Shown here: positions 1 to 5,747 of the stretch, one piece after another
Layout: every line of letters starts with the position of its first letter
Position numbering within the stretch: the stretch's first letter is position 1
NCBI GenBank assembly: GCA_043777755.1
Contig: JAYWHK010000238.1
Span: 1 to 7,848, forward strand
DNA length: 7,848 nt
Direction of reading: 5' to 3'
Source: CANHEE01 sp043777755
Lineage (GTDB): Bacteria > Bacteroidota > Bacteroidia > Chitinophagales > Saprospiraceae
Position numbers and translations under genes: made by a program
Notes under the pieces: generated by a model
Databases searched by the model: none
The model's input: the letters and a program-made list of their open reading frames with translations, nothing else
What the model was told of the DNA's origin: nothing

Positions 1-8
1 TTTATAAA

Positions 9-51
9 AATAAAATATCAATATTTTATTATAAAAACAAATATTGTTTTT
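9..51 (-). terminator. AT-only hairpins after the unknown gene; weak terminator candidate
   Basis: Two short inverted repeats lie just past the stop codon of the minus-strand gene that ends at 77. One pairs 9-18 with 21-30 (10-base arms, 2-base loop). The other pairs 33-40 (AAAAACAA) with 44-51 (TTGTTTTT) around a 3-base loop; read on the minus strand, its second arm ends in five Ts. The stems are almost entirely A-T pairs, so they would be weak, and such palindromes are common by chance in DNA this AT-rich. The position fits transcription termination of the paaZ-unknown gene pair, but the support is modest. Confidence 0.3.
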
Positions 52-76
52 CATATTTTTTAAAAATGTTCTGTTT

Positions 77-931
77 TTAGAAAACTGGAACATCGAGTAT
101 TACATCTCTTAACAAGTCAGCTGCTTCCCAACGAAAAATAGTGTTATTATTAGAATTTTCATTTAGAGAAAATACGGTTATTTTTTCGTCAATAACCTTT
201 TTATTTTCATAAGTTCTATTAATCAGTAAATAAGATACATCGTTACTTCTTTCTAAAGCGTAACCTATTTCTTTATAAATATTTCCTTTTTGTAAAACTT
301 GGCGGTCAGAAGTGCGGTGTGCAATCCTAAAACGTAATTCTTCTTCTGTATAGTTAGGCAAATTAAGATTCTCTTTTAACAAAGGTCCTCTGTTCAACAC
401 AAACTTCATTTGTTTTAAATCAAAAATATTTCCATCATGATAATCTAACATAAATGCAATAGGTACTACAGCATCTAATTCTGCTTTTTGCCATATAGAT
501 GCAATCCAAATATGTACTTCTTGGCATACATAGTTTCTTAAATCAATCTCAAAAGTTTCATATATTGTTGGGGTAATTTTTGTTCTATATTTATGCTCCA
601 TAGCTTCTTTATTTATAACAGGTACAATAAAATCAGCATCTAACATCAATAATTTATTTTCAGATTCGTTTTGATTTTTAAGAAAATTCGCTTTTATATT
701 TTCTGGTAATCTATCATATTCATCGTCATAACTGAGCAATGCATTAACTGTATTGAAATAAGCATATAACTCTATGCCAATAAATTCATTGATATTCCCA
801 AGTTTTTTTTGTTTTTTTATAAACTCTTGGAAAATAGGCAATATATATGCTTGTTGCTTTTCTAATCTATCACTTATTAATTTTGTTTCATCTTGATAGA
901 TTTTATCTAAAATTGGATTATTATATTTCAT
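77..931 (-). CDS. Hypothetical protein, 284 residues, family not recognised
   Basis: I do not recognise this protein. It starts at an ATG, has no signal peptide, lipobox or membrane segment, and so is probably cytoplasmic. The N-terminal 95 residues look mainly helical and charged, with a lysine-rich stretch near residues 38-43. The middle (about 100-190) mixes aromatic and acidic residues, including HIWIASIWQKAELD and FMLDYHDGNIFDL. The C-terminal part (about 195-284) has alternating charged and hydrophobic stretches that suggest beta strands. I see no catalytic signature. It follows the paaZ stop codon by 11 bases on the same strand, so co-transcription is likely. Its GC content is very low: counted 60-base lines at 541, 661 and 841 hold 16, 14 and 14 G/C, against 30-31 in paaZ lines at 1981 and 2281. 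This suggests a separate, perhaps recently acquired, origin. An uninterrupted 284-codon frame in such AT-rich DNA argues that the gene is real. Confidence 0.8.
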   Translation of the reverse strand: MKYNNPILDKIYQDETKLISDRLEKQQAYILPIFQEFIKKQKKLGNINEFIGIELYAYFNTVNALLSYDDEYDRLPENIKANFLKNQNESENKLLMLDADFIVPVINKEAMEHKYRTKITPTIYETFEIDLRNYVCQEVHIWIASIWQKAELDAVVPIAFMLDYHDGNIFDLKQMKFVLNRGPLLKENLNLPNYTEEELRFRIAHRTSDRQVLQKGNIYKEIGYALERSNDVSYLLINRTYENKKVIDEKITVFSLNENSNNNTIFRWEAADLLRDVILDVPVF

Positions 932-942
932 AATATTAAATT

Positions 943-2994
943 TTATTCTTGTTTTTTCTTTTTTACCATTGTCAAAATCGTAGCTACCGCCACCGTTTCG
1001 CCAGTTTCATCATAGACATCAACGAGCCAGCGGACGATACCTTTTGCGATGTCGTCTTCGGAACGTTTTTCTTGGTCAGTTTTTTCTTTGCAAGTGAATT
1101 TTACGCCAATCGTCATACCAGGATAAACGGGTTTTGTGAAACGACATTCGTCCAAACCGTAATTCAATAAAACGGGTCCTTTTTTCGCATCTACAAATAA
1201 TCCCGCAGCTTTCGACAATACAAAATAACCATGCACCACACGACCCGTAAAAGGTGTGCCTTCGAGTGCAGTTGCGTCCGTATGAGCGTAGAAATTATCG
1301 CCACTCACATTGGCAAAATTCGTAATGTCCGCTTCGCTGACCGTATGTTTGGCAGTGATGAGCGTTTCGCCAATTTCGAGGTCTTCAAAATGCTTTTTGA
1401 AAGGATGTATATCTGTTTCTTTTTGCGCTGCACCTTGTTGATAAACTCCTGTTAATGAAGTGATTACGCTTGGATGTCCTTGTATTGCGGTGCGCTGCAT
1501 ATAATGAAAAACGCCACGCATACCACCCAATTCTTCGCTACCTCCTGCACGACCTGGACCTCCGTGCATCATCAAAGGCATAGGCGAACCGTGTCCTGTA
1601 CTTTCCTTGGCACTTTCTCTATTCAAAACCAAAATACGACCATGATACGCTGCCGCACCATAGACATACTCTTGCATAAAGTCTTGATTATGAGTAACTA
1701 TTGTCGAAACCAACGAGCCTTTTCCCATGTTTGCCAACTCGATGGCTTCTTCCAAAGTATCGTAAGGCATGAGCGTACAAACTGGACCAAAAGCCTCAAT
1801 ATTATGGGTGTCAGTGTATTCAAAAGGTCGTTCATTGAGCAAAACAATGGGCGCAAAAAAAGCTCCTTTTTCACGACTTGCACCTACGATTTCAAACTGT
1901 TCCAAATCGCCATAAATGATAGGTGTTTTTTGCGAAAGTAAAGTGACTTGCTCTTTTACTTTTTGCATTTGTGGACGACTGACGAGCGTTCCCATACGCA
2001 CGCCTTGCGTTTGTGGATCACCAATAACCGTCTTAGAAAGTTCTTTTGACAAAGCATTTTTCACATCGTCAATCATCGCAGCGGGAACAATTACTCTACG
2101 AATTGCGGTACATTTTTGACCCGTTTTGGTAACAACTTCTTTTCTGATTTCTTTTATAAAAAGCTCAAATTCAGGCGTTTGTGGCGTACAGTCTTCGCCC
2201 AAAACAATCGCATTCAAACTATCCGCTTCTATATGAAACGGAACGGTATTTTCTATGATATGCGACATTGATTTCAAGCGTTTGCCTGTCGTTGCCGAAC
2301 CCGTAAAAGCGATAACATCGTTCATCGTCGCAGGGTCTAAAATCCCATGACCATTGCCACAAACCAACTGCAATGCGCCTTCGGGAACGATGCCCGAAGC
2401 GTGAATATCTCGCACCATTGCTTCTGTGATGTAAGACGTGATTTCGGACGGTTTCACAATCGCAGGAACGCCAGCCATCCAAGCGCAAGAGAGTTTTTCC
2501 AACATTCCCCAAATCGGAAAATTGAAGGCATTGATATGTACCGCCACGCCAGGTTTTGGTGTCAAAATGTGATGCCCAACGAAGGTGTTATTTGAGCTCA
2601 ATTTTGCCAATTCTCCATCAACATAAAAAGGTTTATCTGGAAATTTCTTCCTCAAACTCGCATAGGCAAAGAGCGTTCCGATACCGCCTTCTATGTCAAT
2701 CCAACTATCGCCACGGGTCGCTCCGCTTTGATAACTGACTGTATAATAGGTTTCTTTTCGCTCCATGAGGTAAAACGCCAATGCTTTGAGCATACGACCA
2801 CGCTCTTGAAAAGTCATTTTTCGCAAGGTTTTACCGCCTGTTTTGCGAGCGAAATCGTACATTTCGGCATAATCCAAGCCATCGCTTCCTGCGGTTGCGA
2901 TAAGTTCGCCCGTTACGGCATTGATTTGTTGTATTCCTTCGTCCTTGTGTGGTTGCCAAGTGTTGAGGATAAAGTTGGATAGTTTATTTGACAT
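943..2994 (-). CDS. paaZ: PaaZ: oxepin-CoA hydrolase / 3-oxo-5,6-dehydrosuberyl-CoA semialdehyde dehydrogenase
   Basis: This is the bifunctional ring-cleavage enzyme of aerobic phenylacetyl-CoA degradation. In the characterised family the C-terminal MaoC-like hydratase opens oxepin-CoA and the N-terminal aldehyde dehydrogenase oxidises the resulting semialdehyde with NADP+, in the cytoplasm. At 683 residues it matches the usual length (E. coli about 681). The dehydrogenase spans about 1-520, with NAFNFPIWG at 155-163, KPSE at 181-184, TGSATTGK at 231-238, the general base Glu256 in HIEADSLNA and the nucleophile Cys295 in TGQKCTAIRR. The MaoC hot-dog domain spans about 530-680, with Asp566 and His571 in SGDNFYAHTD as the hydratase pair. 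Both active sites are complete, so both activities should be present. It is the first gene of a minus-strand unit, with a candidate -7 box 20 bases before the ATG. No other paa gene is in view, and its GC is higher than that of the next gene. Confidence 0.96.
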   Translation of the reverse strand: MSNKLSNFILNTWQPHKDEGIQQINAVTGELIATAGSDGLDYAEMYDFARKTGGKTLRKMTFQERGRMLKALAFYLMERKETYYTVSYQSGATRGDSWIDIEGGIGTLFAYASLRKKFPDKPFYVDGELAKLSSNNTFVGHHILTPKPGVAVHINAFNFPIWGMLEKLSCAWMAGVPAIVKPSEITSYITEAMVRDIHASGIVPEGALQLVCGNGHGILDPATMNDVIAFTGSATTGKRLKSMSHIIENTVPFHIEADSLNAIVLGEDCTPQTPEFELFIKEIRKEVVTKTGQKCTAIRRVIVPAAMIDDVKNALSKELSKTVIGDPQTQGVRMGTLVSRPQMQKVKEQVTLLSQKTPIIYGDLEQFEIVGASREKGAFFAPIVLLNERPFEYTDTHNIEAFGPVCTLMPYDTLEEAIELANMGKGSLVSTIVTHNQDFMQEYVYGAAAYHGRILVLNRESAKESTGHGSPMPLMMHGGPGRAGGSEELGGMRGVFHYMQRTAIQGHPSVITSLTGVYQQGAAQKETDIHPFKKHFEDLEIGETLITAKHTVSEADITNFANVSGDNFYAHTDATALEGTPFTGRVVHGYFVLSKAAGLFVDAKKGPVLLNYGLDECRFTKPVYPGMTIGVKFTCKEKTDQEKRSEDDIAKGIVRWLVDVYDETGETVAVATILTMVKKKKQE

Positions 2995-3014
2995 GAATGG
3001 TTGGGTATTTTTTG

Positions 3015-3022
3015 CAAAGATA
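3015..3022 (-). promoter_or_regulatory. Candidate Bacteroidota -7 promoter box for paaZ
   Basis: On the minus strand this reads TATCTTTG, a full match to the TAnnTTTG -7 consensus of the Bacteroidota primary sigma factor. It lies 20 bases before the paaZ ATG, giving a short leader. No TTG-type -33 element sits at the usual spacing of about 19-21 bases; the nearest, TTTTG on the minus strand at 3056-3052, is 29 bases away. The match is suggestive rather than proven. Confidence 0.5.
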
Positions 3023-3173
3023 AGTCTTATTTCTTATTTTTTAAAATATTCCAAAATCGAAATGGACAATGGAAAAACAAAATTTAAAACGACAAAAATA
3101 CAAGATTTCTACTAAAAAATGGCTTGTCCAGCATTTGTCTATCTTTTTTTTATTATATAATAAATTTATTAGC

Positions 3174-3181
3174 TACATTTG
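3174..3181 (+). promoter_or_regulatory. Candidate Bacteroidota -7 promoter box for the PKD/GH16 pair
   Basis: TACATTTG matches TAnnTTTG and ends 32 bases before the ATG of the PKD lipoprotein. The region upstream (about 3138-3170) is nearly all A and T. No TTG element occurs at the expected spacing; the closest TTTG ends at 3137, 36 bases before the box. The position, divergent from the paaZ box in the same intergenic region, supports a promoter here. Confidence 0.45.
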
Positions 3182-3213
3182 TTTTCAAATTCAAAAAATT
3201 TATACTTTTAAAG

Positions 3214-4068
3214 ATGAAAAAAATATTTTACCTTTTATTTATTTTGGCATTGGGTTGCAAGCCGCAAGAAGATGAAAAAATTACGTTACCTGCGCCACCT
3301 GTAGCATCGTTCACTTACAAAGCGGGCAAAGATGCGAATCATGTTATTTTGACCAACACAACGCCAGATGCTTTTCTTTCGCAATGGGACTTGGGAAATG
3401 GCTCGAAGTCAGAACAATCTACTTTTGAAGGTTATTTTCCTTTCAAAGGAGAATTTGAAGTAACCTTAACTGCTTTTAACAAAGGTGGATTTGGTACAGC
3501 AAAACAAAAAATTACAATTACACAAGATGATCCGAATGCCTGCTCAGGTGCGGTTGCTTTATTGAGCGGTTGTTCTACAAGAACTTGGAAATTAAAGCCT
3601 GATGTTGGCGCAATGACCGTGGGAACGCCTGGTTTGACAACTATTTATTGGGCAAGTCCGATTACCGAAGTGGCTGGTCGTCCTTGTCACTTTAATGACG
3701 AGTTTAAATTTACGTCAAAAGGTATATTTGAGTACGACAATAAAGGTGATTTTTGGGGAGATGCCGATGGAAATGGAAATATTATCCCTGCGGGCGGTCC
3801 AAAGGTTGGTTGCAATGATGCCGCTGCTTGGAAAGCACCTTTCAATGTTTGGGGTTCTGGAAAGCACAAATATTCTGTTTCTGGCAATAAATTAACCTTA
3901 GATGGCGAAGGCGCATGGATGGGTTTGTACAAAGTAGGCACTAATGCAGAGATAAATACGCCTCAAAAATCTGTTACTTTTACAATCATTGAATTGACAG
4001 ATAAAAAATTGGTCATTGCTGCTGTTTATTCAGCCTTGGAATGGAGATTTACATACGAAGCAAACTAA
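3214..4068 (+). CDS. PKD-domain lipoprotein, probable surface glycan-binding protein
   Basis: The ATG at 3214 is preferred over an in-frame TTG at 3124 because it opens directly onto a lipoprotein signal peptide: Met-Lys-Lys, a hydrophobic core, then ALGC with the acylated cysteine at residue 15. The following KPQEDEK is acidic and resembles the surface-export signals known from Bacteroidota lipoproteins. Residues about 28-103 form a PKD domain, with WDLGNG at 58-63 standing for the classic WDFGDG. Residues about 110-284 are a second, beta-rich and aromatic-rich domain with four cysteines (110, 120, 158, 200) and a TWKL motif at 124-127, somewhat lipocalin-like; I cannot assign its family. 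It precedes a GH16 glucanase gene by 74 bases on the same strand. In known Bacteroidota glucan loci, PKD lipoproteins beside GH16 enzymes often bind the glycan at the cell surface. That role is inferred here, and no catalytic residues are evident. Confidence 0.85.
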   Translation: MKKIFYLLFILALGCKPQEDEKITLPAPPVASFTYKAGKDANHVILTNTTPDAFLSQWDLGNGSKSEQSTFEGYFPFKGEFEVTLTAFNKGGFGTAKQKITITQDDPNACSGAVALLSGCSTRTWKLKPDVGAMTVGTPGLTTIYWASPITEVAGRPCHFNDEFKFTSKGIFEYDNKGDFWGDADGNGNIIPAGGPKVGCNDAAAWKAPFNVWGSGKHKYSVSGNKLTLDGEGAWMGLYKVGTNAEINTPQKSVTFTIIELTDKKLVIAAVYSALEWRFTYEAN

Positions 4069-4083
4069 AAAAATAAAATATCA

Positions 4084-4125
4084 AAGTCAATAGGCTATTG
4101 ACTTGTGACTTATTGACTTACGATT
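4084..4125 (+). repeat. Palindrome merged with a 15-base tandem repeat between the two lipoprotein genes
   Basis: A perfect inverted repeat pairs AAGTCAATAG (4084-4093) with CTATTGACTT (4095-4104) around a single G. Its right arm is also the start of a tandem repeat: TATTGACTTGTGACT (4096-4110) is followed directly by TATTGACTTACGATT (4111-4125), identical at 12 of 15 positions. No run of Ts follows, so it is not a typical intrinsic terminator. It could be an operator, an RNA hairpin that tunes expression of the downstream gene, or a dispersed intergenic repeat; the sequence alone does not decide. Confidence 0.6.
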
Positions 4126-4142
4126 ATTTAAACACTTTGAGA

Positions 4143-5336
4143 ATGAATAAATACAATCTATTTTTAGGGTTATCTTTGATAGCCATTTTTTCTGTTGCCT
4201 GTACCAAGACAACGCCAACTCCTGAGCCTGTAGTACCCAAAATTACGGTTTCGAGCGTTACTTTATTTGAAGGAAATAGTAAGACAACTCCTTTTCGGGT
4301 CAAAGTAAATATGAGTCAAGCTGCAAGTCAAGAAGTATCAGTCGATTATACAACGGAAGCAATTGGAGCAAAAACTGGTGAAGATTTTATCGAAAATAAA
4401 GGTGTTTTGACGATTCCAATTGGTTCAACAAGTGCCGAAATAAAGATTGATGTTGTTGCAGACTCTTTGAAAGAAGGCGATGAAGATTTCAAAGTAGTTT
4501 TTTCAAATGTAAAAAATGCAACGCTGAATCAAGCCGAAGTAATTTGCACGATTCGTAACGACGATACTTATGTTCCGTCAAGCAATGAAGGTTTTACTTC
4601 GCCAGACAATTATTCTGGTTACAAATTGGCTTGGGCTGACGAGTTTAATGGAACAGCAATCAATACTGCGGATTGGAGTTACGATATTGGTGGCTCTGGT
4701 TGGGGCAACAATGAAAGCCAATATTACACCAATGATGCTAAAAATGCCTATCTAAAAAATGGAAAATTGGTCATCGAAGCGATTAAGGAAAAAACGGTAA
4801 ATCGTGATTATTCTTCAGCTCGTTTGCTTACAAAAGGTAAAAAAGAGTTCACTTTTGGGCGTATAGACATTCGTGCAAAATTACCTTACGGACAAGGCAT
4901 TTGGCCTGCACTTTGGATGTTGGGTGCTAATATCAATCAAGTAAGTTGGCCCGCTTGTGGAGAAATTGACATTATGGAACATTTGGGTCACGATTCAAAG
5001 AAAGTTTACGGCACAATTCACTGGGGTAATGTAGGTGATACCAAAAGTAAAAATACACAAGGGGTATATGTTTTACAAAGTGGAAAAACATTTGCTGACG
5101 AATTTCATGTGTTTTCGATGGATTGGGAAAAAGATAAATTGAGTATTTTGGTGGACGATAAAGTAATTTTTACAACTACTGCTGCCAAATTAGGCGCAAA
5201 TCCTTATCCATACAATGCACCATTTTTCTTTATTTTTAATGTTGCGGTTGGTGGAATTTGGCCAGGCTATCCTGATGCAACAACGACTTTTCCACAACGC
5301 ATGGAAGTGGATTACATCAGGGTTTTTCAAAAATAA
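4143..5336 (+). CDS. GH16 lipoprotein, laminarinase-type endo-beta-1,3-glucanase with Calx-beta domain
   Basis: This is a 397-residue secreted glycoside hydrolase of family 16, most like the laminarinase branch, which cuts beta-1,3-glucan or mixed-linkage glucan by a retaining mechanism. The ATG at 4143 is chosen over an in-frame TTG at 4098 because a signal peptide begins there; SVAC places the acylated cysteine at residue 20, so the enzyme is membrane-anchored. A threonine/proline-rich linker (21-32) leads to a Calx-beta domain (about 33-140, with acidic EGDEDF at 111-116), then the GH16 domain (about 158-397). The motif GEIDIMEH has the beta-bulge ExDxxE form: nucleophile Glu274, Asp276 and acid/base Glu279. 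Substrate-cleft aromatics include WPALWML (254-260), and the C-terminal NVAVGGIWPG (366-375) is typical of the family. It follows the PKD lipoprotein and is closed by a strong terminator. No SusC/SusD pair is present. Exact glucan specificity is not settled by sequence. Confidence 0.94.
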   Translation: MNKYNLFLGLSLIAIFSVACTKTTPTPEPVVPKITVSSVTLFEGNSKTTPFRVKVNMSQAASQEVSVDYTTEAIGAKTGEDFIENKGVLTIPIGSTSAEIKIDVVADSLKEGDEDFKVVFSNVKNATLNQAEVICTIRNDDTYVPSSNEGFTSPDNYSGYKLAWADEFNGTAINTADWSYDIGGSGWGNNESQYYTNDAKNAYLKNGKLVIEAIKEKTVNRDYSSARLLTKGKKEFTFGRIDIRAKLPYGQGIWPALWMLGANINQVSWPACGEIDIMEHLGHDSKKVYGTIHWGNVGDTKSKNTQGVYVLQSGKTFADEFHVFSMDWEKDKLSILVDDKVIFTTTAAKLGANPYPYNAPFFFIFNVAVGGIWPGYPDATTTFPQRMEVDYIRVFQK

Positions 5337-5367
5337 TAATCGTATAAGTTCATACCCTTATATATTT

Positions 5368-5404
5368 AACAGCTGTCAGTTTATTTCTGCCAGCTGTTTT
5401 TTTT
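5368..5404 (+). terminator. Strong intrinsic terminator after the GH16 gene
   Basis: AACAGCTGTCAG (5368-5379) pairs with CTGCCAGCTGTT (5387-5398), 11 of 12 positions matching, around a 7-base loop (TTTATTT); a run of eight Ts covers 5397-5404. It starts 32 bases after the GH16 stop codon. On the minus strand the same stem is not followed by a T run, so it should end plus-strand transcription only. The converging cupin/moeA transcript therefore lacks an obvious intrinsic terminator here. Confidence 0.88.
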
Positions 5405-5422
5405 ATTTTGTAAAATCAATCC

Positions 5423-5743
5423 TTATCCTTTTTCTCCTCCGACTGGCCCATAAAACAAAACCCATGTAGAAAAATCTTCTGTGAAATTCTCAAAACGATG
5501 TTCTACGCCAGCTGGAACAAATAAAAAATCGCCAGCTTGAAAACGATACGTTTTTCCATCGGAGAAAAAGTCACCACTTCCAGCAATGACCACATACACT
5601 TCATCTCGGTCGTGTGGTTGTTGCCCATCTTTTTCAAAAGGTTTATATACTTCAACAGCGAGTGTGCCGTGCTTGAAAACTTCTAAAAAAAGTTTTTTGG
5701 AATCTTTGAGTTGCGCTAAAGCGTCAGTTGTTGTTATTTGCAT
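5423..5743 (-). CDS. Small single-domain cupin protein
   Basis: This 106-residue protein is one cupin beta-barrel (cupin_2 type), about the minimum size for the fold, without a signal peptide. The first cupin motif is around PHDRDEVYVVIAGSG (43-57), offering His44 and Glu48 as likely metal ligands; the usual second histidine of HxH is replaced by Arg46. The second motif is GDFLFVPAGVEHRFEN (71-86) with His82. Three ligands rather than four are therefore visible, which still allows metal binding. The gene begins 4 bases after the moeA stop codon, so the two are almost surely co-transcribed and may be translationally linked. Small cupins serve as dioxygenases, isomerases or metal/ligand sensors, and this one cannot be assigned a reaction. 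Its position invites a link to molybdenum cofactor use, but that is inference. Confidence 0.87.
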   Translation of the reverse strand: MQITTTDALAQLKDSKKLFLEVFKHGTLAVEVYKPFEKDGQQPHDRDEVYVVIAGSGDFFSDGKTYRFQAGDFLFVPAGVEHRFENFTEDFSTWVLFYGPVGGEKG

Positions 5744-5747
5744 TTTT

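Noticed and set aside
6..21. Sixteen-base identity between 6-21 and 4069-4084 (AAAAATAAAATATCAA)
   Set aside because: Both lie in A/T-dominated gaps after genes, where such matches arise readily by chance; they are not flanked by any further similarity.
949..2982. Several plus-strand open frames of 60-155 codons opposite paaZ
   Set aside because: They are shadows of the long paaZ frame, lack recognisable domains, and arise because paaZ is richer in GC than its surroundings.
3124..3213. Thirty-codon upstream extension of the PKD lipoprotein from a TTG codon
   Set aside because: The extension would bury the lipoprotein signal peptide inside the protein and would overlap the candidate promoter box; the ATG at 3214 starts exactly at the signal peptide.
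4098..4142. Fifteen-codon upstream extension of the GH16 protein from a TTG codon
   Set aside because: It is translated from the palindrome/tandem repeat and would precede a good lipoprotein signal peptide that begins at the ATG at 4143.
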